Under the pieces are notes generated by a model. That model ran no database searches. It saw nothing but the letters and a program-made list of their open reading frames with translations, and had not been told where the DNA came from. From Ampullaceana balthica (lineage: Eukaryota; Mollusca; Gastropoda; Lymnaeidae), in contig CALYLW010000980.1 of NCBI GenBank assembly GCA_944989445.1, positions 160,233 through 224,232 on the forward strand: a stretch of DNA of 64,000 nucleotides, in the 5' to 3' direction. Position numbers and translations under genes: made by a program. Positions 20,557 through 31,432 of the stretch are shown in pieces. Each line of letters starts with the position of its first letter. The stretch's first letter is position 1.

Positions 20557-22160
20557 AAGTAACTTACACAAGTATTAAAATTATTTTTACTGTTTTGATT
20601 ACACAACAAAATAGCCATAAATTAGTGAATCGTGGTGTATTTATTGAAGATGTAATTATTGTTTCATAACATTAATGTCTAATAAGCTTACTTACATTTT
20701 GAATTATTGAGGCCAGTTATAAACAGTGGTCTAATTAATTATATTGTTTTAGGCCTAAATATCCGAATAAACTTGAATAAATCAAGTGGGCTTGAATTCA
20801 TTAATTACCTTTTTGCCGTAGTTAAATAGTCCTTGCTTAAAAATGTTATGTGAGATACTTTGAATTTGAATAATCTAATTAGAAGATTATCTGGTGTACA
20901 AAAATCATATGTTTTCCAAATTTTGTAACTGCCAAAACGAAACAGTAATCTCATCTTATGAAGAATACAATTTCTTCTCAACTCTTTTCCTACATACATA
21001 TTTGCTTTGATTGCAAAAATGTGCTATCTCGTTCTTTGACTGGAAATTGTAAGTAATGTCGGTCATCAAAGAACTCGTAAAGTAGATGTTTCCAAATGTT
21101 TAAAAACATTATTTGTGACTAGCAAAGTTCCTGCGTCTGTTCGTGGGTTCAGTTTTTTTGTGCTTCCTCTGTCTGTTTATTTTCTGTAATCTATAGCTTT
21201 CAAAATAACCTCAAAATGACTCCATGGTATAGTCATTATTTTGTATCCTAAGTCTTTGGAATGCCTTGCCTGCAGAAGCAAATAGATTTTTCCACTGATG
21301 TGTAGATATGGAAAAGAATGCCTAACAACGTTATTGTGTACTAAAATTTAATGTTCGTTTCATTTGCAGCTACATGTAAATAAATCAGGTTAAATGAACT
21401 GTTTGATTGAACATTAACCTTGAGATTTATGTCTATGCGTCTTTCTTGAATTCCTATTTACCTGTAGCCCCCCAATTTAAAGACCATCATTTGTTTAAAA
21501 TCATTTTAGAAATGTCGTAAGCAGATCCATTTTCTATTTTAATGGAATCTTTGAAATATAATACAATGTCCCCTTTTTGTATTTCAATCTTTACATGTCA
21601 CATAAATGGAGTTGTTTGATTATTATATGAAATAAATGGAGAGCTATCGAATACAATGGAATATTTGGAATCTCGTACTTGAAAGATGATTTTTGGAAAA
21701 CTTTTGTTGTTCTTTTTTAATCGTCTATTACTTTTGTCAGATTTCTTCGTTAATTAAAATTTAGGTAATGTTGAGCACTTGTTCACGAGTGGCTACTTTT
21801 GGATTTATTTTATGCCAGTTTTAATTCAATTCTAAATTTGATATCCTTAATTTCTATTGTTAATTTTTACCTTGGCTGTTCTTTTATTTTATTAAAATTC
21901 ATTTTAATATTTTTTCATTTTTAGAAGCTAATTAACAACCAGGAATTGCTCACTCCCAAAAAGTGCTGCCGGGAGCATTTGGTTGGCTCATATTTGCAAT
22001 TGATAGGGTACAGTAATTGTTGCTTCTACAAAAGGAGCGGTTGTAGAATTTTAAGAATCAATTAAGTTACCATCAGATTAGTGTCATGTTACCAAACTAC
22101 ATAAGACTCTTGCTTTTTCAGTTAATTGGCATTTGTATCAGAGGAATTTATATCCAATAT
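20557..22160. other. Stretch with no recognised gene
   Basis: AT-rich sequence of 1.6 kb with no recognisable frame or repeat. It could contain host exons too short or diverged to see, but nothing supports one. Confidence 0.5.
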
Positions 22161-22460
22161 TGTAACATCTTTGTGATGTTTTACTTATAAGTGTATCTTG
22201 TAGGCGTTCTCTCAATACATAACCTTGCATACACTAGTCGTCTGAAGAATTGGTTTCAATAAAACAACTTTAATATCCACACTATGTACAGAACATATGT
22301 AATTTGAGGTTATACAACGTGGACTCCTCAGGCACACGTTCGCCATTACATAAAGAACTTCTCCATCTCTGATAATACTCTCGAACCTTCTTCCCCCTTT
22401 CTTCCCGCGCTTTCACTCACGTGACCTCTCCGTCATCCAACTCGTGATTCACAAGTGACA
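22161..22460 (-). mobile_element. 3' LTR of a deleted Gypsy family 2 element
   Basis: The 300-bp TG...CA segment (TGTAACATC to AAGTGACA) is homologous to the solo LTR at 11890-12147 and the LTR at 58063-58329. On the minus strand it is immediately preceded by a purine-rich tract, as a 3' LTR should be. Confidence 0.85.
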
Positions 22461-22478
22461 TTCACCCCCATCCTTCAA
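22461..22478 (-). other. Polypurine tract of Gypsy family 2 (deleted copy)
   Basis: On the minus strand it reads as a purine-rich TTGAAGGATGGGGGTGAA directly before the TG of the 3' LTR; it would prime plus-strand DNA synthesis. The same tract is at 58330-58346 in the longer copy. Confidence 0.8.
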
Positions 22479-22844
22479 AATAAATGTTAATGAAATACAA
22501 CATTTTTGGTGTTAAAAAAATCAAATTAATCTAAATGTATATTCAAATTTTAAATATTTATCATCAATGGACTTTCATTGCCTTACACACAACATCTAGA
22601 CATAAAGATCAAGAGAGACAATCAGTAGAACTTCAACAGTCTACCTGTACTAAAAAAAAACTGAAATTTTAAACACATCTGTAATTTTGTGTAAGTAAAA
22701 TACTTTTAACAATCAATATTCATAAAATTAAAATTAAATATATTGTCCATTGGAATTCAAACACTGCTCCTTGTTTATTGTTCAGCGAATAAAAATACTA
22801 ATATTAATGCAATCTCTGGTTTTATCACTTAGGAATTCACAGAA

Positions 22845-22955
22845 TGTCTTTATTTATTGTCATTCTACTTAATATGTCTGCAACCACATTGTCCTTTTCT
22901 TTAATAGGTTTAATGTCAAATTTGTAGTCGGCTAATAGCATATCATAGTTTAAAG
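22845..22955 (-). pseudogene. Gypsy family 2: end of RNase H (fragment)
   Basis: The minus strand encodes A-D-Y-K-F-D-I-K-P and a K-E-K-D-N-V-V-A-D-I stretch, matching the last ~35 residues of the RNase H at 58706-58909. Everything between gag and this point (protease, integrase, RT) is missing, so the copy has a large internal deletion. Confidence 0.75.
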
Positions 22956-23039
22956 ATAGTCATTCTTCAGCTGACTAGTATGAATTCAAATCGTTGGGCT
23001 TTCAATGCTTCTTCAGCCTATTAAATGTTCAATAATTCA

Positions 23040-23543
23040 CTAACCACGACCACGATTATTTCCATTCACAATATCAATTCCAGCATCTTGAATAAGTCGC
23101 TTAGCTTTTGAGATGTCATTTTTGCTTCCAGATAATTCAACAGAATTTTGGCCAGATGAGTCACTGTCACTAGAAACCCTTATTCGAAAATCACTGTTTG
23201 TTTCTATGTCTTTGATTCTGTTTAATACACAACCAAGTATTCTTCCTACTTCGGATGATTCCTCACAAATGGTCTCAGACTGAACAGTACCAGCTCTATC
23301 TCTGATACCACGGTCTTCATCCCTTCTGCCATATACTTGATTGTCAATAATGGCTACAGTGTCACTAGTTCTTGTTTCTTCTCGATTTATCTTTATTCTA
23401 TCATCCTTGTCTTGTTTTTCATTCTTTCTCCATGATAGATCATAATTTCTTTTTCTGGAATCAAAACAATGTTTGCCTCTCCATGATCTTCTACCTTGAT
23501 TATAATCTCTATATATGGAATTATGATTATATCTGTCTCTCCA
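23040..23543 (-). CDS. Gag C-terminal extension with a KH-like RNA-binding domain
   Basis: A 167-codon stretch is open from just after a TAA at 23544 to the TAG at 23040-23042, without an ATG, in the same frame as the gag fragments upstream. It begins with an Arg/Asp/Asn-rich repeat resembling the gag tail, then diverges from the other family 2 copy near 23360. The last ~75 residues read like a KH domain: E-V-G-R-I-L-G, a degenerate GxxG loop (G-C-V-L), N-R-I-K-D-I-E, F-R-I-R-V, V-E-L-S-G-S, I-S-K-A-K-R-L-I, ending N-R-G-R-G. KH domains bind single-stranded RNA; the nearest resemblance I recall is to KH domains of DDX43-type helicases. In the full-length copy protease follows gag here. Confidence 0.55.
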   Translation of the reverse strand, partial: WRDRYNHNSIYRDYNQGRRSWRGKHCFDSRKRNYDLSWRKNEKQDKDDRIKINREETRTSDTVAIIDNQVYGRRDEDRGIRDRAGTVQSETICEESSEVGRILGCVLNRIKDIETNSDFRIRVSSDSDSSGQNSVELSGSKNDISKAKRLIQDAGIDIVNGNNRGRG

Positions 23544-24686
23544 TTATTGTCTATCTTGATAATAATCTCTATGTCTTGAATTATGATTATATTTTTCTCT
23601 CAATGATTGTCTACCTTTGTTTTCAAAGTGATCTTGTCTTAATGTTTCTTCTGTTTTCTTTCTTATAGGGCTGCCATTACGCGACACCCTATTTGGTGGT
23701 CCTTTATTGTGGTAACACAGCCTCGGCAAATGTCCTGGCTTGTTAAAGTACCAGCAAATAGTTTGTCTGATGCCTTTGCTTGGCAGACTCTGGTTTCTCA
23801 TTCCTTGTCTTTTTTCTTAGTTTTTTATTTGTATTGCTGCAAAGATATCTTGTCTCTTAACCATTTCCACATTTGGATGAGAGTCTTTGAATGTGCGTAA
23901 TGCATTTTTTAGCTCTGCTTGAGTACAAACTTTCTTATCAGTTAAATATGTGAATAGAGCTGATGTTGAATTTTCTAGGAACTTGTCAATTAACACCATG
24001 TCTAGTATGGCCTTTGGATTGCTCGTATCTATTACTGTCAGGACCAGCCATTTTGTTAATTTAATTTGTGCTTCATGTACTATGATCTGTGGATCTTTTT
24101 CCATCTTGATTCTCATTTCATGACATTCTTTTCTATAATCATTTTCTGACTTTCCGAAATGACATAGAAATACCTTTTTGACATTTTTATATATGTTTTT
24201 GTCTCTTTCGGCTATACTGTTGAAGGTTTCAAATGCTTCTCCAGTTAGTTGAGTCATCAATTGTGCTGGCCAATCTTCTTCCTCATAACCTTTCATGGCC
24301 ATTATGGATTCAAAATAATCCAGATAAACATCCATATTTTCCTTTCTGGCTATCATATTTTCTAACTTTGATAGTGTCCTTCGGTGCTGACTTTCTATTT
24401 GTGTCATTACCAGGATTGTGGCCTCTACTATCTAAATCAATTTGTAGTTTCAAGTTGTCATTTTCAAGTTGTTCCAGTTCTCTTCTTGCAGCTCTTTCTT
24501 CCCTTTCAATTATTTGTTTTTGCCTCTCTTTTTCATCAGCATTTTTGGCCTTTCTTTTTCTTCAGATATTCTTTGCTTTTCCTCATCTTTAACTTCCTTG
24601 ACTTTCTCTTCAACAAAGTTTTTCAGTTCTTTTCCACTTAAGCCAAATTCTTTAGCTATGGCAGTGAATTTTTCGTAGTAATCCAT
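23544..24686 (-). pseudogene. Gypsy family 2: gag (frameshifted, deleted copy)
   Basis: The likely start is the ATG at 24684-24686 (M-D-Y-Y-E-K-F). A charged Lys/Glu-rich coiled-coil N-terminus is followed by a capsid-like region at 24407-23817 (K-G-Y-E-E-E-D-W-P-A-Q-L-M, V-L-I-D-K-F-L) and a zinc knuckle (C-W-Y-F-N-K-P-G-H-L-P-R-L-C; the second Cys is Phe). Frame changes near 24510 and stops at 24510, 23817 and 23544 break it. It aligns over its length with the gag at 61775-62993. The frame continues into the KH-like region. Confidence 0.85.
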
Positions 24687-25110
24687 GTTTAGTTTTATAG
24701 AATAATATGAGTCAAGCAATTCAGTATTGAATGTAAGTATTTTTTTTATTAAGGTATAAATCCCCCAAATGAAAAATCTTGAATTCAAAATACGTTAAGT
24801 CCAAATAAGTGACACATCTAAACCATTAAATTTGATTTTGACAAAATGGGCAACAAAGCATACTCACGCGGTATCTTAAGTATACTTTATATATACGCTC
24901 CCTCAGATTGACAAAACACACCAGATGGTCCAAAGTTTTGAATAAAATAAGTAACTTAGTCAAATTTTCCACTTTCCGAACTTAAGGGTAGTTTTTAGAC
25001 ACTGTAGTTCAATCTGTTAATTAAAATTGCAATTATCACTCTTTCCACACAATGAATGGATACAAAGTCACTCCTTCAGTGTGCACTGTTTGCTGCCCTG
25101 ACGAGACTAT
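24687..25110 (-). mobile_element. Gypsy family 2: 5' leader (deleted copy)
   Basis: It aligns with 63060-63460 of the longer copy (GCTCCCTCAGATTGACAAAA and flanking blocks). The long (TA)n run of that copy is only a short TATATATA here. Homology fades near 25110; the 5' LTR and primer site are missing. Confidence 0.7.
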
Positions 25111-25970
25111 AGATTATAGATCTACCTATAGTATTATTTTGTATATATAGATCTAAGTGAGTCGGGCTCTAATTTCTTTAATAAACGTTTATTACATTAT
25201 TATTGACATCTACAGTGTTATTTATTGACTCTATTAACTAAAAATTGATTCTTTAATGATTTTGGTTATGTGTCTGCTTTGAGGTAAAAGTGTCTGCTTT
25301 GAAGTAAATTAAGCAAAAAAGTGTTCGACAGGCGGTAGCTAACTGGGTCAGCTAAAATTGGACTTAACACTCTAACCCCGCATTGTAATACAAGAATGCT
25401 GTGTCATTATAGTAGCCTTGTTGTCATACTACTTGTGGGTACTTTCGTTTTTACCTTGTGTCGAACGGTTTAGTAACTAGGGCATGAAAGCCAAAAATGG
25501 TGCTATTTTTAGCGTATGGCGTTCGTGAGGTGGTAAATTACTCTATAGGATTTATAGTAAAAAACTTGTTTTATTACGTTTTTTTTAAATTTGTGTGCTG
25601 GTTCGTGTTATACGTGAGCGCTTTCGCTTGTGGAAGATTCTTGCATATTTGATTTGTCTACCAGCGTCTTACTGACGTGAAAGTTTTGTAACGTATCCAA
25701 TCATTTTTACAACAAAAAAATTAATTCTCCGATATGACATACGTGGGTGACTTTATATAAACCACGTCTCACTTCTGAAGTCATCAAACTTTTGAAAAAA
25801 TTCCAATTTGACCTGAATTATGAGCGTCCACCAAACCAATGAAAGACGACGTATATCGCCAGTGATCTCCCCCTTTTCCTTTAGCGACCTCCATTTTTTC
25901 GCCTGAAATAATGTCTTATTTTTGTGTCAATATTATCTGAAATGTAAACTCTTATAACCATAGTTAAAGT
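25111..25970. other. Stretch with no recognised gene
   Basis: AT-rich, no frame or repeat recognised. Confidence 0.5.
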
Positions 25971-25971
25971 G

Positions 25972-26190
25972 ATAAAAAGAATTTCGTTATTCCTTATACA
26001 AGAACAAACACATGTAAATGCTCGTTCTTCCCGTCTGGAATTCGAGCTTGGAATTGACGCCTGATCGAACCAGGAAAACACAGACTATAAACATTTTAAA
26101 CCCCAATTAAAATGCAAGATTTAAGTATTTAACACACCATGCTGAGCGTGGAAAGCGATAATCTACTCTATAGAAGGAGTGTCTGAAAAC
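25972..26190 (+). pseudogene. 3'-end fragment of the ATAAG-tailed LINE
   Basis: Translation gives I-P-Y-T-R-T-N-T, S-F-F-P-S-G-I-R-A-W-N and I-K-M-Q-D, matching the C-terminus of the LINE at 37579-40138, followed by a diverged 3' UTR (GGAAAGCGATAATCTACTCTATAGAAGGAGTGTCTG). Confidence 0.8.
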
Positions 26191-26840
26191 CTTATTTTTT
26201 ATAACAACTACAGTGTACTTTGCCGTCTTGTTAAATACGATATTTCATGAGGAATTAAGTAATGTTTTACTTTTTCTAAAAGTATAATTCACGAATAATC
26301 TCCCATTACCCCCCCCCCACCCCATATCTAATATATCTTCATACATGGATGAGTTAAGAAAATAATTTGTTTAAATCTGACTAAAATTATTTTGACGATT
26401 TAAAATTTTTATTTTCTATCTTCTTGATCGAAAAAGCAGTTTGATGTTTAATTTAACTGATATTTGGATTCATCTTTAAATAATCGTCTATTGATCATAA
26501 AATATGTAGTAAAATAAATGTTCGTGTTTAAAAGTGATGTCACATTAGTCCCTCTTGACAATGTTTAAAGTTAAAGAATAAAACTACACCTTGAAAGTTT
26601 TAACACGCCGACAGAAAGTAGTTTAGATAAAATTTAATATTTTTTTAAGTAAGATTTTTTTTTATAATTTTCTGTCAGTAGTTGAAATGTCTATACAATA
26701 AATTAAAATAACAAAATCAGAAATTCATTTTTAAATACTTGATACTCTAAAAATAGTTTCTACAAAACAACTTTGTGGCACAAAACTCGGTTCGGTTTCT
26801 AAATGTTTAATTTTTTTACTTAACTTTGCCATTCAAGCCA
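26191..26840. other. Stretch with no recognised gene
   Basis: AT-rich; includes a run of C at 26309-26318. No frame recognised. Confidence 0.5.
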
Positions 26841-27066
26841 GGTCATCAGGCCGATCGAATCTGTGTGTTCACTTGAAAAGGCATCAGGTCGATCAAATCT
26901 GTGTGTTCACTTGATAGGTCATCAGGTCGATCAAATCTGTGTGTTCACTTGAAAGGTCATCAGGTCGATCAAATCTGTGTGTTAACTTGAAAGGTCATCA
27001 CGTCGATCAAATCTGTGTGTTAACTTGAAAGGTCATCAGGTCGATCAAATCTGTGTGTTCACTTGG
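26841..27066. repeat. 38-bp minisatellite, six copies
   Basis: The unit GGTCATCAGGTCGATCAAAT + CTGTGTGTTCACTTGAAA is repeated about six times with few substitutions. The outer copies are the most diverged, as expected for unequal exchange. Confidence 0.9.
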
Positions 27067-27681
27067 TTAATGAATAAAAATCTTTAAAAAGAAAACAACT
27101 TTTGCTTGTTGTTTTTTAAAAATTCCTTTCAATCATGTATTTTGAAGAAACAGCTGGGGCATCAGATATCAATATTTTTAATGCTTTTTTCACCTTCGTT
27201 TTTCTCTGTTTTTTTGTTAAGCAATTGTGCTCATCTTTCAACTTTTCATGTCTGTGTTATACTATCTTTACACATTTTTTTTTGGTTATCATATAGAATG
27301 TATTATATAATCTTTATTTAATACTTGTACTCATTTTGTGGTAGTGATGAAGGCATGAGCTGAAACATTTACGTGTATATTACTGTATTAATAAAACTTT
27401 AAGTTATTGTTTTGATCCCAAAACTTCGTTTGTGTATCATAACTTTTATACTTTTGTTAGCGAAATGTGCCCATCTATCCCTTTTACTCTACTATGGTTT
27501 CAATGGAAGCGTAGGTAATATATGATGTAAATTTAATTTTAACACTTTAAACATATTGTACTGAATTAACCTTCTGACAAAACGTTTGCACCTCTATAGA
27601 CATTTTATCAAATCTTAAAGTTTATTGTATTATTCTCACAAATCTTTTGTTTCTCTGGTAAAGGGAGGAGTAAATACCTTT
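27067..27681. other. Stretch with no recognised gene; hammerhead-like motif at 27341-27373
   Basis: AT-rich. On the plus strand AGTGATGAAGGC, four bases, GCTGAAAC at 27343-27367 resembles the hammerhead-like motif at 20527-20556, but the first core C is G here. Confidence 0.4.
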
Positions 27682-28678
27682 TTAAATCCTTTATATTAAC
27701 TCGTGGTGTCTGCGGCGGACCTTGCTTGCTTGCTTGCTTGTCGCCAAAACTTTTGATCGATTTTTAACCCACTTGCTCGCAAGATAGCGAGCTGAAATTT
27801 TGCAGGCAGTTTCGTACCGATGATAAAAACAATGTATCAAAATTTCAGATCGATCGCATGTACCGTAATTAAATTATTGATTTTTTAGATTATTTTATTT
27901 ATTCCTATGTATCATGCTATTTTTTGAGATAGAGCGTCGCGGTGCGTATTATATTGAACAACCTTTCTGTCGCGCAATAAGGTGCGTATTTTATTGACAG
28001 CTCTTTTTATAAACATATTCCTGATCGGTGCGCATTATATTAAACACGTTTTACGACACAACTGCAATTTTGTATTTCTGGATGGTCTGGCGCTGCGTAT
28101 TATAATGAACATTCTTTTAGTTACGTCTCGTACATAAAGGATTTATAGTCAAAAACTTGGTTTTTTACGGGTTTTTCTTATTAAATCCTTTATATTAACT
28201 CGTGGTGTCTGCGGCCGACCGCTTGCTTGCTTGCTTGTCGCCAAAACTTTTGATCGATTTTTAACCCACTTGCTCGCAAGATAGCGAGCTGAAATTTTGC
28301 AGGCAGTTTCGTACCGATGATAAAAACAATGTATCAAAATTTCAGATCGATCGCATGTACCGTAATTAAATTATTGATTTTTTAGATTATTTTATTTATT
28401 CCTATGTATCATGCTATTTTTTGAGATAGAGCGTCGCGGTGCGTATTATATTGAACAACCTTTCTGTCGCGCAATAAGGTGCGTATTTTACTGACAACAC
28501 TTTTTATAAACCTATTCCTGATCGGTGCGCATTATATTAAACACGTTTTACGACACAACTGCAATTTTGTATTTTTGGATGGTCTTGCGCTGCGTGTTAT
28601 AATGAACATTCTTTTAGTTACGTCTCATACGTAAAGGATTTATAGTCAAAAACTTGTTTTTTTACGGGTTTTTCTTAT
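27682..28678 (+). mobile_element. Two tandem Helentron-like units, subtype 2
   Basis: Units at 27682-28180 and 28181-28678 (499 and 498 bp) differ at only a few positions and join head to tail. Each starts TTAAATCCTTTATATTAAC, carries GCTTGCTTGC-type microsatellite, has four degenerate GGTGCGTATTATATTGAAC subrepeats, and ends with ATAAAGGATTTATAGTC, a hairpin (AAAAAC/GTTTTT) and TTACGGGTTTTTCTTA. The near identity points to recent duplication of the array unit. Confidence 0.75.
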
Positions 28679-29150
28679 TTGAGGTGAGATTACACTGAGA
28701 AATATCATGAGTGACCGGTTTTGATTAAATATATTGTAGACTGACATTGAAATATGCCGTGGGGCTGGTTGAATCTTATTGCTGTCAGCATGGTTGATCG
28801 GTACAGTGGTGTTTTGTGTAATCATTCACATAAATCCTTCCTCTCGCATAGTTTTTTTTCAAAGTGCCCCTTACTCTTGTTTGTCCATGCAGTTCATGCT
28901 GCACACTGTCTTGTTAGTTACATCACAAATTGTTTTTATATTCTTACAAAATTGATTGAGCAATTTAAAAATAGTGCATGAATTTAAAAGGTGACCATGT
29001 TTTTAAAAAAAATCAAGTACAAACTCTGTGTTTAAAAAAATTAATAAAAGGTCCAAAACGTATTGTAATTTTTAAAATTTCCTTTTTAGAATTTGAGTGT
29101 ATTTTGTGCTTCTGAACTCCATTAAAATAAAGTAAAATACGTCCTTGTGT
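28679..29150. other. Stretch with no recognised gene
   Basis: AT-rich; no frame recognised. Confidence 0.5.
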
Positions 29151-29157
29151 AGACTCT

Positions 29158-29245
29158 CGGAAGGGGTTGGCCTTTACGGGGCCCGGGAGATAAGTAGGGT
29201 TGCGGAAGTGGCTGAGACTCGAAACTGACTAACCCCGGTGAAATC
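29158..29245 (+). ncRNA. Candidate structured RNA at the LINE 5' end
   Basis: The first ~85 bases are conserved in the short elements. GGGGTT at 29163-29168 can pair with AACCCC at 29231-29236. The equivalent positions in the short elements also pair although the bases differ (GGGGT/ACTCC in the 34006-34708 copy, GGATT/AATTC at 56531-56535 and 56598-56602), with the same 67-68 base spacing. Several LINEs carry a self-cleaving HDV-like ribozyme at this place; I have not shown that fold. Confidence 0.45.
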
Positions 29246-29320
29246 GCCAAAGCATATGCACTGGAACCCCCCGGACAACCGGAGGGATGGGCACGGCCTC
29301 ATTGAGAGGTCCAGTGCTGG

Positions 29321-29596
29321 ATGTGGGAGCAGGCCCATACCCAACAGTGCCCGGCTAGGAACGCCGAAGACATGAAGACCCTCTGGGCAAAGGACGGGAC
29401 GCACACGGACTGTCCTCAATGGTTTGAAGATTTCTGCCTACCCACTCTCTATTCTATGGTTCATATATTGAAAAAAGCAGGTCCCGGAATGGACCTTCTA
29501 AACCCCTTCTCGGCGGATGGTGGTACGTCGGGTCGGTTAGCTACCTCCCCTCTTAGAGGCATGGTGACGAACGACAGGCCATGTCCAAGCGGTTAA
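29321..29596 (+). other. LINE 5' region, possible ORF1 remnant
   Basis: A 91-codon frame lies between the conserved 5' block and the endonuclease frame. It has no zinc knuckle or other ORF1 landmark, so this may be leader sequence rather than protein. Confidence 0.3.
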
Positions 29597-29599
29597 TCG

Positions 29600-30410
29600 G
29601 TGACTGGCCTTCCTTGTATGGGTGCGAAGGGCCATCCTGAACAAGCCCTGGTAGTTTTACAGTTGAATGTCTGTGGCATAAGGCAAAAGGCACACGAAGT
29701 AACCAAAATACTCCACGGACGGAAAGTGGATGTAGCACTGTTCCAAGAAACGCTCCTTAAAGGGAAGCCGTTTCATATCACTGGTTACTCGCTATACCAT
29801 TGCAAGTGTGACCGGCAATGTCGAGGTCTTGCCACAGCGGTCCGGAATGATTTAACGATGGAGCTGCTCGAAGTTAAGTGTTACAGCAACACTGATACTC
29901 TCACCGTGAGAGTTTTCAAAGGCGACGTTGGCTTTACAATCACAAACGTCTATAATACGCCCAGAAATTCAATCACACTTACAGTTGGGGAAGATGTCAT
30001 TTTTGGAAGAACGATAATAGCAGGAGACTTTAATGCACAGTCTCCTGACTGGGGCTATGCCGAACGGAACGTGTCAGGCCGCTACATCGAAGATGTCTGT
30101 ATTAATATGAATCTCATCAGGCTGCAAAACGCAGACAGTGAACCGACACTACTGCACACGGGACACAGCACGGAGTCCCGCCCAGATCTAACCCTTATAT
30201 CCGCTGACCTAGAGTCGCAGCATAGACTGGAGGTATTAAAGAAAGTAGGGAGCGATCACCTTCCAATCCTGATCGAATTTGTGCTTGGTGCAGGCAAACC
30301 TCGATTTGAAAGAAGACATTAGCAGTCCCGTAAGTACGAGGCCGATAGCGAGACCAAGCTCGCTCTGCTGGATGTTGCAGGAGACAACATGTATGCCACC
30401 TACAGGGAAT
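29600..30410 (+). pseudogene. I-like LINE: APE-type endonuclease domain
   Basis: The frame from 29600 carries the endonuclease landmarks: L-Q-L-N-V-C-G-I, D-V-A-L-F-Q-E-T, T-I-T-N-V-Y-N, I-I-A-G-D-F-N-A-Q-S-P-D-W, R-P-D-L-T-L-I and the terminal G-S-D-H-L-P-I. All expected catalytic residues appear to be present. It nicks target DNA in family members. A stop at 30320-30322 and a frame change near 30410 separate it from the RT. Confidence 0.85.
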
Positions 30411-31432
30411 TTTATTGACACAATCCTTGTGGTTGCGAGGCAAACGATCCCAAAGATAAACGGGAAACAGAAGTTCAGACCTTACTGGGACAAGAGTCTG
30501 ACAGAATTGGTGAAACAAAGAGCAAAAGCACGGAAAAAGGCCGCCAGGCTGAAGACACCAGAAGCTCGTAGGGCTTACAACAGACTGACGGCTGAAGTCC
30601 GGGCCACTGTCGACAAAGTGACGAAGGCGAAATGGGTAAATACGTGCGAAAAACTCGACCCCGTAGACGGACGAAAAGTTTGGCGGCTCTTAGATGCATT
30701 ATCTGGCGCGGGGAAGACAAAGAATTCCAACCCTTTGACGACACCAAAGGGCCAAAGGGCTAGTGAAGTTAAGCGCGCACGAGCGCTAAACAAACACTTT
30801 GCCCAGGTTAACAAGAAAGGCGCCAGATCTGACTTTAGCCGAACAATCGACCGAATGCGCAAAGAGGGCTCAAGGAGACACAGCAAGGGCCCTCAACTAG
30901 AGGTTTTCGCGGCCCCCTTCACAATGACAGAGTTGCAAACCGCACTCTACAAGTGTCAAGCTGGCAAAGCACCAGGACCAGATAAAGTTCAAAATGAAAT
31001 GCTCAAACATCTGGGCAGGACAGGCCGAATGAAACTATTGAGTTTCATAAATATAACTTGGACAACAGGCACGCTGCCGAAGCTGTGGAAAAAGGCCACA
31101 TTAACCCCAATTCCCCAAGAGGGGAAACCAGGCGAACACCCGTCCAGTTACCAGCCAATTTCCCTCACGTCGTGTGTGGGGAAGGTAGCTGAACGGTTAG
31201 TGAATGCACGACTCTACTGGTTCCTCGAAAAGACCAAATGCATTCCAATGACGCAGGGTGGGTACCGAAAGGGACGCCAACCGATGGACCAGGCTCTCCG
31301 ATTAATTCTGAAGATTACAAATGAACTCCAGTCGAGGAATCACACCGTTGCGGTGTTCTTCGATCTAAATCAGGCATACGACAAGGTGTGGCGTGGAGGG
31401 CTACTTTATAAGTTGCTATATGGAGTTCCGGA
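30411..31432 (+). pseudogene. I-like LINE: reverse transcriptase, N-terminal half
   Basis: In the frame of 30279-31475: a basic linker, then A-G-K-A-P-G-P-D-K-V-Q-N-E-M-L, W-K-K-A-T-L-T-P-I-P, Y-Q-P-I-S-L-T-S-C-V-G-K, G-Y-R-K-G-R-Q and A-V-F-F-D-L-N-Q-A-Y-D-K-V-W, which holds the first catalytic Asp. The sequence then jumps at about 31430 to the segment after the YxDD box; the GVPQGS-type loop and YxDD itself are absent. About 80 codons appear deleted, so the RT cannot work. Confidence 0.85.

Noticed and set aside
23372..24678. Plus-strand hydrophobic frames over 23.4-24.7 kb
   Set aside because: These are antisense shadows of the minus-strand gag.
26841..27066. CRISPR array
   Set aside because: The 38-bp units are contiguous with no unique spacers and the DNA is eukaryotic; it is a minisatellite.
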